Assembly (NCBI RefSeq): GCF_042646065.1
Contig: NZ_JBHRTA010000008.1
Coordinates: 310,001-374,000 of the forward strand
Direction: 5' to 3'
From: Parapedobacter deserti
GTDB lineage: Bacteria > Bacteroidota > Bacteroidia > Sphingobacteriales > Sphingobacteriaceae
Length of the DNA stretch: 64,000 nucleotides
Position 1 is the first letter of the stretch. The number at the start of each line of letters is the position of its first letter. A model generated the notes under the pieces. It was not told the DNA's origin and did not search any database. It worked only from the letters and a program-made list of their open reading frames with translations. A program made the translations under genes and the position numbers. Of this stretch, positions 44,670 to 54,059 are shown piece after piece.

Positions 44670-44786
44670 TTAATCTTTCCTGCGTTTCTCTGCCTGCTTC
44701 AGCTTTTTATCTGCTCTTTTTTCTTTGAGGTTCTTTACGGCTTCTTTTTTGCCGCTTTCCTTTTTCGCACCTTTATCTTTGGCCAT
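44670..44786 (-). CDS. 38-residue lysine-rich basic protein
   Basis: A short open frame starting MAKDKGAKKESGKKEAVKNL and ending KLKQAEKRRKD, with about 40 percent Lys/Arg, mostly charged and predicted helical or disordered. Similar tiny Lys-rich proteins of no known function are annotated in many Bacteroidota. It was too short for ordinary gene calls but has a good ATG, clean stop and low-complexity composition typical of this group. It lies upstream of the NYN-LOTUS gene on the same strand and could bind nucleic acid; that is inference. Confidence 0.65.
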   Translation of the reverse strand: MAKDKGAKKESGKKEAVKNLKEKRADKKLKQAEKRRKD

Positions 44787-44901
44787 AATCCTGAAATATT
44801 TTTTGGTAAGATAATGTATTTAACTGAAATATCGTACATGCCGACCAAATAAATTATTACAGTAAACACGCGCTCATCAATAAAAATTCGCATCTTTGGG
44901 T

Positions 44902-46545
44902 ATGCGGAAAACATTCATCTACGGTGCTGGCTTTGTTCTGGTCGGCGTTGCATTGCTCAGCATTTGGTGGCCTCCGATCCTCTGGAGCTTTTTGGTCATT
45001 GGTCCACTCATCCTGTTAGGTGCATTTGACATGATCCAAACCAGACAGGCTATACGGCGCAACTTTCCGTTGTTCGGACGCCTAAGGTACCTGTTTGAAA
45101 GCATCCGGCCGGAAATACAGCAGTATTTTGTCGAAAGCGATACCACCGGGCGGCCATTCAGCCGGATGTTTCGCAGCGTGATCTATCAACGGTCCAAACG
45201 GGTGCTGGATACCACACCCTTCGGCACGCAACTCGATGTTTACGATAATAACTACGAGTGGTTGAGCCACAGCATCGCCGCCATCGACTATTTCAAGATA
45301 AACGAGCACCCGCGGGTAACAGTTGGCGGCCCTCAATGTACGCAGCCATATTCCAGCAGTGTCTTCAATATATCGGCGATGAGTTACGGCTCATTGAGTA
45401 AGAATGCTGTGATGGCGCTGAATGAGGGGGCAAAGATGGGTGGCTTTTACCATAACACCGGCGAGGGAGGGCTTACCGACTATCACCTAGAGGGTGGTGG
45501 CGACGTCGTATGGCAGATCGGGACGGGATATTTCGGGTGCCGCCAACCGGACGGAAACTTTGATGCGGAGGCATTCGCTAAAAAAGCCAGCCATCCGCAA
45601 GTGCGAATGATCGAGATCAAACTGTCGCAGGGAGCCAAGCCCGGCCACGGAGGTATCCTGCCGGCGGTGAAGGTAACACCGGAAGTAGCGCGCATTCGCT
45701 CGGTAGAGGTTGCCAAGGAAGTCGACTCACCACCTTTTCACCGGGCGTTTTCTACTCCTATAGGCTTGTTGGAGTTTGTCATGCAGTTGCGCCAGTTGTC
45801 AGGTGGAAAGCCTGTAGGCTTCAAGCTTTGTATCGGGCATCGCAGCGAGTTTATAGCGATCTGCAAGGCCATGGTGGAGACAGAGATCTATCCGGATTTC
45901 ATTGCGGTTGATGGTGGTGAAGGAGGAACCGGGGCTGCCCCGTTGGAGTTTTCCAACTCTGTGGGAATGCCCTTGCGAGACGCGTTGGCTTTTGTCTACG
46001 ACTGCCTGACAGGCTTCGATCTGAAACGACACATCAAAATAATTGCTGCGGGGAAAATCGCCACAGGATTTGATTTGGTAAAGTACTTTGCGCTTGGCGC
46101 TGATATTTGCACCAGTGCCCGGGGGATGATGATGGCGCTTGGGTGTATCCAAGCGCTGCAATGCCACGCCAATACCTGTCCAACAGGAGTGGCAACCCAA
46201 GATCCGGAACTGGTAAAAGGGTTGGTGGTAGCCGACAAACGGGCTCGCGTAGCCAACTTTCACCGTGAAACAGTGAAAAGCGCGGGCGAACTAATGGGCG
46301 CAGCGGGCATTAAACATCCGGACGATATTCATCGTGTGTACATTCACCGGCGGATATCACCCAACAAAGTGGAAACGTATTTAGACACCTATCCCTACAT
46401 TCCCACGGGAAGTCTGCGCCAAGCGCCCTGGCCCAAGTCGTTTGAGTTGCTGATGAAGATCAGCCGGCCCGATTCGTTTAAGCCGGATTTTTCACCGATT
46501 GACTTCGTAGAATATTCCTGGGCGAAAAAGCCCATGACAGGGTGA
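44902..46545 (+). CDS. FMN-binding glutamate-synthase-domain protein
   Basis: 547 residues from the ATG at 44902 (a TTG six bases earlier is less likely). Two N-terminal transmembrane helices (about 4-45) anchor it, followed by the FMN/Fe-S central domain of the glutamate synthase large subunit: ISAMSYGSLSKNAVMALNEG, NTGEGGLTDYHLEGG, GQGAKPGHGGILPA-like loop, DGGEGGTGAAP, and the Cys-rich CHANTCPTGVATQDPELV for a [3Fe-4S] cluster. The family is annotated FMN-binding glutamate synthase; it lacks the amidotransferase domain, so its real substrate is unclear. It stands alone. Confidence 0.9.
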   Translation: MRKTFIYGAGFVLVGVALLSIWWPPILWSFLVIGPLILLGAFDMIQTRQAIRRNFPLFGRLRYLFESIRPEIQQYFVESDTTGRPFSRMFRSVIYQRSKRVLDTTPFGTQLDVYDNNYEWLSHSIAAIDYFKINEHPRVTVGGPQCTQPYSSSVFNISAMSYGSLSKNAVMALNEGAKMGGFYHNTGEGGLTDYHLEGGGDVVWQIGTGYFGCRQPDGNFDAEAFAKKASHPQVRMIEIKLSQGAKPGHGGILPAVKVTPEVARIRSVEVAKEVDSPPFHRAFSTPIGLLEFVMQLRQLSGGKPVGFKLCIGHRSEFIAICKAMVETEIYPDFIAVDGGEGGTGAAPLEFSNSVGMPLRDALAFVYDCLTGFDLKRHIKIIAAGKIATGFDLVKYFALGADICTSARGMMMALGCIQALQCHANTCPTGVATQDPELVKGLVVADKRARVANFHRETVKSAGELMGAAGIKHPDDIHRVYIHRRISPNKVETYLDTYPYIPTGSLRQAPWPKSFELLMKISRPDSFKPDFSPIDFVEYSWAKKPMTG

Positions 46546-46569
46546 TGGATGCACCACCATCCATAATGC

Positions 46570-48177
46570 TTAGTATCCTACCCCGGTGCGCCTCGGCTGC
46601 CGGATGACAGGCCATTGCTGCGGCTGCCCGTCCCTGCCCAAAGGCATGATTCGCTTTTCGCGATTAACCAGTTCCGGTTCTTCGCTTGCTTTATAGGCGA
46701 GGGTGGCAATAAGAATGACATTGTCCCTTAGGTCATCGAAGACGAGCTTATCATAAGTATCCAGATTCGTATGCCAGGTGATGGTGCCGTAGCCCCATGA
46801 TAGTGAACTCATCATAAACGCCGGGATCCCTGCGGCGACGAAAGACGCGTGGTCCGATCCGCCGCTGCCGGGCGAGCCAGGGTAGTCGGTTCGAATGTCG
46901 CGTGTAATTTCGCGCGGAGCGGCAGCCATCCAACGACCCATGAAATCATATGCATGGATGAAACCCGAACCGTTGAGGTTGGCCACTCGTCCCGTACCGT
47001 TATCCTGATTGAATACCGCCTGCGTCTTTTCGACGATCTCCGGATGGTCTAAGACAAACGCTCGGGAGCCGTTCAGCCCTTGCTCTTCACTCCCCCAAAG
47101 GCCAACTAATATGGTGCGCTTGGGATTCGGGTATAATTTTTTAAGAATGCGTGCAACTTCCATCATGGTAATCGTTCCTGTGCCATTATCGGTGGCACCT
47201 GATCCGCCTTCCCAAGAATCGAGATGCGCAGAGAGAATTACATACTCATCCGGCTTTTCCGTTCCCCTGATTTCCGCGATCGTATTGAAGGTCGGTACCG
47301 TACCCAAATCTTTGGAGTCCGTCTCCACCTTAATGCGTGGCTTCAATCCGTTCTCCGCAAGCCGGTAGAGCATTCCGTAGTCTTCCAGTGAAATGTCAAG
47401 CGTGGGGACCTTCGTTGTACGCGCTCCGAAGATCTTGTTAGAGCCGAACTCGCGTGACCAATAGCATTCGAGAATTCCTGCAGCGCCTGCATCTTCCAAT
47501 ATCCGCGGCAAGGAGCGCGCCGAAACGCCTGTGGCTTGGATTTTTTCATTCCACACACTCGTCAATGAGTCGCGTTCTTTTTTCATTTTTTCGAATGATT
47601 CGGGACGCGCATATTCTTCCCAGTTGTAATCAGGGCGCCCCGTAGGTTGGGGCATCGAAACCAGTACGTACTTGCCCTTTACATTGGGCAGCCATGCCTG
47701 AAAGGCCACTGAATCTTGCACGTCAGGCAAGGTGATGACTTCGCCTTCAACGGCTTTTCCTCCGGTGGTCGGACTCCAAGCCAGTTGGGTTCCTGCCAAG
47801 GTTTTCATACGGGGGTGCACCATGTCGATATGGGAGATGCCGCGCTCCCATCCACGCCACTCGCCGAACTCGTCATTCCGCGCTTCAATACCCCACTCCT
47901 TGTATTTGGCAACGGCCCAATCGTGGGCATGCTCCATTTGTGGTGTGCCGACGAGCCGGGGGCCTACTACGTCCAGCAATTCATGGGCAAGCTGCTTCAG
48001 TTGCGAGTGCTCGCTGGCTTCTTTCACGATTTGTTCAACGATCGGCTCCAGCTTCTGCTCCTGCACCATCCATTGGGGCTGGGCGTTTACAAGCGTCAGG
48101 CTTACTGCGAATACAAAAATCAAGGCTAAGCATTTGGCCTTACCGTGTGAGCTAAGTAAAACGTTCATGTGTTTCAT
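46570..48177 (-). CDS. M28-family zinc aminopeptidase/carboxypeptidase with PA domain
   Basis: A 535-residue secreted peptidase with a signal peptide (ALIFVFAVSLTLVNAQ). A protease-associated-like region (about 130-280) precedes the M28 catalytic part with metal ligands in SAHLDSW, ATDNGTG, SEEQGL, DNGTGRV and SDHASF. The bridging Glu is in WGSEEQGL. It trims N-terminal residues or dipeptides in the periplasm. The ATG at 48177 or four codons further (48168) are both possible. It precedes a short hairpin (46545-46564) shared with the opposing gene end. Confidence 0.93.
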   Translation of the reverse strand: MKHMNVLLSSHGKAKCLALIFVFAVSLTLVNAQPQWMVQEQKLEPIVEQIVKEASEHSQLKQLAHELLDVVGPRLVGTPQMEHAHDWAVAKYKEWGIEARNDEFGEWRGWERGISHIDMVHPRMKTLAGTQLAWSPTTGGKAVEGEVITLPDVQDSVAFQAWLPNVKGKYVLVSMPQPTGRPDYNWEEYARPESFEKMKKERDSLTSVWNEKIQATGVSARSLPRILEDAGAAGILECYWSREFGSNKIFGARTTKVPTLDISLEDYGMLYRLAENGLKPRIKVETDSKDLGTVPTFNTIAEIRGTEKPDEYVILSAHLDSWEGGSGATDNGTGTITMMEVARILKKLYPNPKRTILVGLWGSEEQGLNGSRAFVLDHPEIVEKTQAVFNQDNGTGRVANLNGSGFIHAYDFMGRWMAAAPREITRDIRTDYPGSPGSGGSDHASFVAAGIPAFMMSSLSWGYGTITWHTNLDTYDKLVFDDLRDNVILIATLAYKASEEPELVNREKRIMPLGRDGQPQQWPVIRQPRRTGVGY

Positions 48178-48353
48178 TTTTGGTTAAATAAGCAAGTTAA
48201 AAGAACCAACCGAAGTAGCCCTATCCAATAGGGTGCTCAAGCTACCTGCAGTAAGCAGGCGAAATTCATTGCTAAAAAGCAGACGATTCTAGTAAAAAAT
48301 GCTGAGAAAAACGATTGTGTGGCAGAAATTTTACGTATCGGAAGAGGAGATAG
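48178..48353. other. Intergenic region between the M28 gene and a receptor fragment
   Basis: I see no gene here. On the plus strand from about 48300 a Trp/Phe-containing stretch could belong to the receptor remnant that follows, but no clear homology can be claimed. Confidence 0.4.
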
Positions 48354-48549
48354 ATCAAGCCGGACCGGCGAGCGCGCTATTTCGGCCATGTGGCAGGCGG
48401 CTATGGCAGTACGGACCGGTATACGACCGGTGGCAAACTCAATTTCTTCGGCGGAGACCGCCGGCTTCACTTACGCTGTCGCAAACAATGTGAACCAGCA
48501 GGGCTTCGGCATGGCTGATATCGGTGGCCGCGGCGGAGGAGGCATGGCA
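48354..48549 (+). pseudogene. Degenerate fragment of an OMP-barrel TonB receptor
   Basis: The plus strand reads IKPDRRARYFGHVAGGYG, then STDRYTTGGKLNFFGGDRR, the linker-to-barrel part of OMP_b-brl_3 receptors, followed after one extra base (near 48465) by FTYAVANNVNQQGFGMADIG and a GGRGGGG stretch. This matches the order found in the intact paralogue on the opposite strand (KSSAGYGNDERYMVGASVN, TITGLTNNINAVDYS). A stop codon precedes the stretch (48351-48353) and the rest of the receptor is absent. It is a truncated, frameshifted relic. Confidence 0.72.
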
Positions 48550-48573
48550 ACTATTTTTATTGGCGTGTATTCG

Positions 48574-51306
48574 TTAGTTGTGCAACTTGTCATAATCATC
48601 CATCGTTGTTCCCCGCGAAAAATACCGCAAATCATACGTAAAACTCAACATGAAATAGCGCTGCAACACGTTCGACTGCGAATCCTGTATATATGTTTCC
48701 GTGATATTGCGCTGAATGTTGTTGTTCTGCCCGAACAGGTCGTAGACATTTACACTGATTTCGGCACGTTCGCTTCTGAGTAATTTTTTGCCGATTGCCA
48801 TGTTCACCAAAAAAATGCTGTTGTCATATCCTTCAGACAACCCGGTATTGAGCTGATGGTCGATATTCAGCCGGTAGACTAGGTTCTCCCAAAGAATCCA
48901 ATTGTAATTGATGCGAGTCGTCTGGTTAAAAAAGTTGTTGTTGAGTGCCGGGCGTAGTGAGTTTTGGACTGTGTTGTAGGACGATCGCGTCCAGACGTTG
49001 AAATCGATGCGGTCACTGATGTTGCTGCTCAGCGAGACGCCCCCACTATAGCGCGTGGTATTGACTGCATTGACCTGGTCATTAATCATTCCGGGGCTAT
49101 GGGTGTACCGAATGCCACCGTGAAAATTAAAATTGGAAGGGACTATGCGTACGGGTAAACCGTAGTGGAAAAACGAACGCAGGTGCCAGTACCCGTCCAG
49201 GTTAACCGGGCGGGTGAGCTGTGATCCCCGCTCCAGTATGATTCCTTGGGCCAATTCAATTGGCTCCTCGGCGACGGTCGTATTCGTGACAACATTGTTG
49301 GAGGTTACCGTAGAATGTATCATTGCAAAGAAGCTGCGCTCCGTTTGCGGGTTGTAGCTGCGGTAGCGCAGGTTGAAGCGGTTGCTATACGATTGGTCGA
49401 GGTTAGGGTTCCCTGTTCGGAGGTGCAGTGGGTTCGAGTTGTCGATGACGGCTTGCAGGTCGCCGACGCTCGGCGCATTCGTACGTGCGTCGTAATCAAA
49501 CTCTAGGTTTTTTGAGGCCGAGAACTGGTAGTCGAGCCGCACTGAGGGCAATATGCTCCGGAAAGTCCGATGCAGCGCAAAGATACTGGGAAACTCTTGA
49601 TTGTTTTTCAGCTGTGCATGCTGAAATTCTGCTTCTACCTGAACGCGGAGTTTTTCCATCCGATATTGATAACCGATTTCAGCTTCCTGCGTGAGGTACC
49701 TGCTGTCGAAGGTGTTGCTAAGCGCTGTGTCGAGCCGTATGCGGTTTCCCGGGCCGTCTATGTCATACGTCAGTTGATCAGAGTCGTTGTGCCGGTTGCC
49801 GATTTCATACTCAAGTTCAATGATGCCACGCTTGCCGATCGGCTCAGTATACGAGGCGCTGGCTTCCCAATCAAATCCCTTGCGTGTACGCACAATCTGC
49901 TGGTTAATGGTCTCAATACGTTCTGCTGGATCGAAGAATATATTCTCCGCTTGCCGGGTGGCGTCATCGTTGTTTCTATGATCGCCGGTTTCCAAACCAA
50001 GTCGCAGGCTTCGGCCGGCTTTGGCAAAGCGTCGGCTATAGTGCAGTCGGCTATTGAAGTCAATATCGGAGTTATCCGCCTGCCTGCTGTTTTCCGTTTG
50101 GTTCATGGGGCCGCTATCAGCAAAAGTATTTCCCTTGAAAAAACTGTTTTCTTTATCTCGTTGAGCTGAAAAGTCAGGCCGGAACAGGATATGGTTATTG
50201 CTGTCGATTTGATATTCGAGCCGCATGTTAAATCGGTGGTCGGTGTTCCGGCGGGTGTTGGAGTTCGACTCCGTATAGCGCTGCCCGTCATCGGTTGGAA
50301 GCACATACTCGCGCAGCAACGAAGCTTCACCAAAATTTTTCCGGTGGTTAAACAGGTAGCTCGTGTTAATTTCAACTTTTTCCCCCCAAGTGTCCGTATA
50401 ATTTAACCCGATTCGGTTTGTAGTGATAATGCCATTTTGTGGGCGGGTCTCTCCCTGGCTATTAGGAGCAGCTGAATAGTCGACCGCGTTGATGTTGTTT
50501 GTCAGCCCCGTTATGGTGAGCCGCTGGTTCTCGTTAAAAGCATTTACGCTGGCCCCCACCATGTAGCGTTCGTCATTGCCGTATCCAGCTGAAGATTTAC
50601 CGAAAAGACCTCTCCGGCTATCCGGTTTAGTAATGATGTTGATGGTTTTCAGCCGCTCGCCGTCATCAAAGCCGCTTAGCTCGGCCTTATCGCTTAATTT
50701 GTCAAATACCTCAATGCGCTGGACGACCTCCGCGGGCAGATTCTGCAGGGCAGCTTTTACGTCCGTACCGAAAAACGGCTTGCCGTCAACCAAAATCTGT
50801 GCAATATTTTCGCCTTGAGCTTGCAGGTTGCCGTCTTCGGCGCCCATACCTGGCATCTTTTCAATAAGGTTTTGGGCAGAGGCGTCTTTCATGGTCTGGA
50901 ACGCTGCCGCATTGAAATGAATGGTGTCACCCCGTTGTCCACCTACAGGAGGACGACCGATAATGGTTATTTCGTCGAGTAGCCGTGCGCCTTCCCGGAG
51001 GGGCAGTGTGCCTATGTTCAAATCGCTGTCCACTTCTATGGCTTTATCCAGCTTTTCATAACCTAGATACTGTACGCGTAGCAGATAGTTTCCAGCATCC
51101 ACCTCTTCGAAGTCAAATGTGCCATCAGCGTTGGTTACAGTCTCTTGGGTGACCGTTGAATCCGGCACGGTCAGTAATGAAACCGTAACGTTTGGAAACG
51201 GAATATTGTCGCTGGCGCTGCGCACCATACCCTTGACTTTATATTGTTGAGCAATGGTTGACTGAATACATAGCAATGAGAGCACCGCATAAAGTAAGTA
51301 TTTCAT
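48574..51306 (-). CDS. OMP_b-brl_3-type TonB-dependent outer membrane receptor
   Basis: A 910-residue protein with signal peptide (MKYLLYAVLSLLCIQSTIAQ), an N-terminal carboxypeptidase-regulatory-like domain (VKGMVRSASDNIPFPNVTVS), a plug (NLIEKMPGMGAEDGNLQAQG, ILVDGKPFFGTDVKAAL) and a large beta barrel of the outer membrane protein beta-barrel family 3. Its ligand is unknown. The C-terminus ends DYDKLHN rather than in the usual terminal aromatic residue, a few residues past the last barrel strand. It faces a broken paralogue on the other strand. Confidence 0.9.
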   Translation of the reverse strand: MKYLLYAVLSLLCIQSTIAQQYKVKGMVRSASDNIPFPNVTVSLLTVPDSTVTQETVTNADGTFDFEEVDAGNYLLRVQYLGYEKLDKAIEVDSDLNIGTLPLREGARLLDEITIIGRPPVGGQRGDTIHFNAAAFQTMKDASAQNLIEKMPGMGAEDGNLQAQGENIAQILVDGKPFFGTDVKAALQNLPAEVVQRIEVFDKLSDKAELSGFDDGERLKTINIITKPDSRRGLFGKSSAGYGNDERYMVGASVNAFNENQRLTITGLTNNINAVDYSAAPNSQGETRPQNGIITTNRIGLNYTDTWGEKVEINTSYLFNHRKNFGEASLLREYVLPTDDGQRYTESNSNTRRNTDHRFNMRLEYQIDSNNHILFRPDFSAQRDKENSFFKGNTFADSGPMNQTENSRQADNSDIDFNSRLHYSRRFAKAGRSLRLGLETGDHRNNDDATRQAENIFFDPAERIETINQQIVRTRKGFDWEASASYTEPIGKRGIIELEYEIGNRHNDSDQLTYDIDGPGNRIRLDTALSNTFDSRYLTQEAEIGYQYRMEKLRVQVEAEFQHAQLKNNQEFPSIFALHRTFRSILPSVRLDYQFSASKNLEFDYDARTNAPSVGDLQAVIDNSNPLHLRTGNPNLDQSYSNRFNLRYRSYNPQTERSFFAMIHSTVTSNNVVTNTTVAEEPIELAQGIILERGSQLTRPVNLDGYWHLRSFFHYGLPVRIVPSNFNFHGGIRYTHSPGMINDQVNAVNTTRYSGGVSLSSNISDRIDFNVWTRSSYNTVQNSLRPALNNNFFNQTTRINYNWILWENLVYRLNIDHQLNTGLSEGYDNSIFLVNMAIGKKLLRSERAEISVNVYDLFGQNNNIQRNITETYIQDSQSNVLQRYFMLSFTYDLRYFSRGTTMDDYDKLHN

Positions 51307-51451
51307 TTAAGAACGTATGTTGTAGTATCTGCTTTGGCCGCACAAATATCAGACCGCCATTAGCGTCATACGTCGGTGAACCAGCGTTGTCACATGTTCG
51401 TTATGTAAAATAAATGTTAAGTTGAACGAAACAAGCGATGGTGCAGTACCG

Positions 51452-52192
51452 CTAAAAAGCGATTTCCGCGTGGCTGGCTTCAGCTCCTTCCATAAGCCCT
51501 TCCTCTTCGGTTGGCTCCCGGTCGTCATCGCGTATCGAGTGCTCGTCAGAAATGTCGGCAACCCATTCCACGATATCGTCTGGAGAAGGATAAAGGTTCG
51601 CAATGCGATCTTTGTATATTTGCGGAAGTTCTGGATGGTTCAAGATAAAAGATTTCGTAGCGATAATGTACTCGCCCAATCCGTGATTCATCGCAAACGA
51701 GTCGGCGCGGTATTCTGCGCTTTGTATGAATGGACGAGATAGCCAATATGACAGACCGAAGCCAATCAGATTCCACGTACTACGTGTTTCATAGTCCATG
51801 ATATGTCCGAGTTCGTGGGCTAACCATCCAATCATGACGCTGTCTGGGATATGCTGTCTGGGATCGTTGTGGTGCCCCAGCTTAAAGGCCGGATTAATCA
51901 ATATTTCATAGCCTCGCTTATTACGACTTTTGAATAATGTGCCAGTAATGGGCCGGGCTGCCATCACCGTACGTTTAAGCTTACTGGTAAAAACAAACCT
52001 GATTGAGGTTTCCTCGAGCTCGGGATAATGGGATAATGCCACCAAGGCCGTTTTTTCGATAGCCGCCGGAATGATTTTATTCGTATGATTGTTAGGCGAA
52101 TTTTCGCGGATGGAATCGGGTTGCAAAAGATGTGAAAACGTTAACGCAATAAGTAACAGCATAATATAAGCATGAAGTGACTGGGAAACCAA
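51452..52192 (-). CDS. Membrane-anchored zinc metallopeptidase of M48-like type
   Basis: A 246-residue protein with an N-terminal hydrophobic segment (about 8-24). The zinc motif HELGH is at 126-130 and a downstream EYRAD at 160-164 fits the third ligand of M48 peptidases (ExxAD). Residues 200-246 are acidic and possibly disordered. Length is short for HtpX-type proteins, so I leave the symbol empty. It probably acts in the periplasm; a target is unknown. No partners are adjacent: the OMP receptor lies downstream, sufS divergently upstream. Confidence 0.8.
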   Translation of the reverse strand: MVSQSLHAYIMLLLIALTFSHLLQPDSIRENSPNNHTNKIIPAAIEKTALVALSHYPELEETSIRFVFTSKLKRTVMAARPITGTLFKSRNKRGYEILINPAFKLGHHNDPRQHIPDSVMIGWLAHELGHIMDYETRSTWNLIGFGLSYWLSRPFIQSAEYRADSFAMNHGLGEYIIATKSFILNHPELPQIYKDRIANLYPSPDDIVEWVADISDEHSIRDDDREPTEEEGLMEGAEASHAEIAF

Positions 52193-52314
52193 ATCGTAAG
52201 GACGTACCCTGGCTTACAAACTTAACCAAAATTTCCGCTTTTCGCAAATGTGGGCTTTTATCTGGCTCCTCCAAAGTAAGGTGATACGCAACAGCAAGAT
52301 AAAAAAAATACTCG

Positions 52315-52322
52315 TACCTTTG
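52315..52322 (+). promoter_or_regulatory. -7 element of sufS, predicting a leaderless mRNA
   Basis: TACCTTTG, an exact TAnnTTTG match, ends 6 bp before the sufS ATG (52329). In Bacteroidota transcription starts about 5-7 nt after this element, which puts +1 at or next to the A of ATG. No clear -33 TTG is seen. Confidence 0.5.
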
Positions 52323-52328
52323 TATTCT

Positions 52329-53570
52329 ATGGAACGGATAGCAGTATTGGAGCGGTTTGACGTTGATCGGGTCAGGAAAGACTTTCCGATCCTCACCCGT
52401 ACGGTCAATGGAAAGCCTTTGGTATACCTTGACAACGGCGCTACGACGCAGAAACCGCAGCAGGTGATCGATGCCATTGTAGACTATTATACCCAATTGA
52501 ACAGCAATGTACACCGAGGTGTTCACCATCTTAGCCAATTGGCCACAGATGCTTTTGAGGTAACGCGTCGAAAGCTGCGGCCTTTTCTCAACGCAGCCTA
52601 CGAACACGAAATAATTTTTACCAAAGGCACCACCGAAGCCATCAACTTAGTGGCCAGCTGTTATGGCAAGGCTTTTGTCAACGCCGGGGATGAAATTGTT
52701 ATTTCTGCTATGGAACACCATTCCAACATCGTGCCTTGGCAGATGCTTTGCGAAGAACAGGGTGCCATACTGAAAGTGATTCCGATCAATGAAGCCGGCG
52801 AATTGGATATGGATGTTTATCAAGCTACGGTCGGCAGTCGCACCAAGATGGTAGCCATCACCTACGTATCCAATGCGCTTGGAACAATAAATCCGGTAAA
52901 GGAAATCATTGATGTAGCGCATGCAGCCGGGGCACCCGTATTACTTGATGCCGCCCAGGCGGTGCAGCATCTACCGGTGGATGTGCAGGCGCTGGATGTA
53001 GATTTCCTAGCATTTTCTGGGCATAAAGTATATGGTCCTACCGGTATCGGCGTTTTATATGGAAAGGAGAAATGGCTCAATGCGATGCCGCCCTATCAAG
53101 GCGGTGGAGAGATGATTAAGGAAGTATCATTTGCCCAAACAACGTACAACGAATTGCCATTTAAATACGAGGCCGGTACACCCAATATTGAAGCTGGTGT
53201 CTGTCTGGCGCATGCGGTTGACTACCTCACCGCGATAGGACTGGACCAGATAGCGCGTCATGAGCAAGAACTACTGGACTACGCTACCGAGCGTTTGCTC
53301 AGTATTCCGGGAATCCGCATCGTCGGCACAGCTAAGCAAAAATCGAGCGTTGTATCTTTCCTGCTTGGTGGAGTACATCCCTATGACGTAGGGGTTATCC
53401 TCGACAAGTTAGGCATAGCCGTACGCACGGGTCATCATTGTACACAGCCGCTCATGGACCGGTATGGCATCCCCGGCACTGTGCGCGCATCAATTGCAAT
53501 GTACAACACCAAAGAAGACATTGATGCGCTGGTAGCTGGCGTGGAGCGGGCCGCAGCCATGTTGCTGTAG
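52329..53570 (+). CDS. sufS: Cysteine desulfurase SufS
   Basis: A 413-residue PLP enzyme of the SufS/CsdA group from ATG 52329; a start at 52248 lies in frame but adds 27 residues unlike the family. Seen are YLDNGATTQKPQQVIDA, SAMEHHSNIVPWQ, VLLDAAQAVQHLPVD, the PLP lysine K233 in SGHKVYGPTGIG and the catalytic C371 in RTGHHCTQPLM. It extracts sulfur from cysteine for Fe-S assembly. It is followed after 42 bp by sufE, its acceptor. The sufBCD scaffold is not in this window. Confidence 0.96.
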   Translation: MERIAVLERFDVDRVRKDFPILTRTVNGKPLVYLDNGATTQKPQQVIDAIVDYYTQLNSNVHRGVHHLSQLATDAFEVTRRKLRPFLNAAYEHEIIFTKGTTEAINLVASCYGKAFVNAGDEIVISAMEHHSNIVPWQMLCEEQGAILKVIPINEAGELDMDVYQATVGSRTKMVAITYVSNALGTINPVKEIIDVAHAAGAPVLLDAAQAVQHLPVDVQALDVDFLAFSGHKVYGPTGIGVLYGKEKWLNAMPPYQGGGEMIKEVSFAQTTYNELPFKYEAGTPNIEAGVCLAHAVDYLTAIGLDQIARHEQELLDYATERLLSIPGIRIVGTAKQKSSVVSFLLGGVHPYDVGVILDKLGIAVRTGHHCTQPLMDRYGIPGTVRASIAMYNTKEDIDALVAGVERAAAMLL

Positions 53571-53612
53571 CAGCTAAACAAGGTCCGGCATCTCAACTAT
53601 CATATTTTTCTT

Positions 53613-54029
53613 ATGACCATAAACGAAAAACAGGACGAGCTGATAGATGATTTTGCATTCTTTGACGATTGGATGGCGAAGTACGAATACATCATCCAAC
53701 TTGGAAAAGATTTGCCGCTGATAGACGACCAATATAAAAAAGATGAATACCTCATTAAGGGCTGTCAATCCAAAGTTTGGCTGCATGCCGATCATTTGGA
53801 CGGCAAGGTAGTGTTTTCAGCGGATAGCGATGCAATCATTACGAAAGGACTGGTCGCGTTGATGGTGAGGGTGTTGTCGAATCACACTCCTGAAGAGATA
53901 GCCAATAGCGAGCTCTATTTTATTGACCAAATAGGTCTAAAAGAACACCTTTCACCTACGAGGGCCAATGGGTTATTATCGATGGTCAAGCAGATGAAAC
54001 TCTATGCGTTGGCGCTGAGTTCAACTTGA
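53613..54029 (+). CDS. sufE: Sulfur acceptor SufE
   Basis: A 138-residue SufE with the conserved pattern: FDDWMAKYEYIIQLGKDLP, then catalytic C51 in LIKGCQSKVWL, and GLVALMVRVLSNHTPEEIA near the C-terminal half. C51 accepts persulfide from SufS. It is co-transcribed with sufS. The length is normal. Confidence 0.96.
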   Translation: MTINEKQDELIDDFAFFDDWMAKYEYIIQLGKDLPLIDDQYKKDEYLIKGCQSKVWLHADHLDGKVVFSADSDAIITKGLVALMVRVLSNHTPEEIANSELYFIDQIGLKEHLSPTRANGLLSMVKQMKLYALALSST

Positions 54030-54059
54030 TACGGTAGCAAACTAAAAAGGCCGTCACCG

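Noticed and set aside
44891..44898. CATCTTTG as a -7 element of the FMN-binding glutamate synthase gene
   Set aside because: It ends only 3 nt before the ATG, so the transcript would begin within the start codon; taken as coincidence.
46545..46564. Hairpin ATGGATG/CATCCAT between the glutamate-synthase-domain and M28 genes as a bidirectional terminator
   Set aside because: A short stem without a T run on either side; possible but not supported enough to list as a terminator.
48319..48783. Plus-strand open frame of 154 codons
   Set aside because: Not a single real gene: part is one frame of the receptor relic and the rest is antisense to the intact OMP receptor gene.
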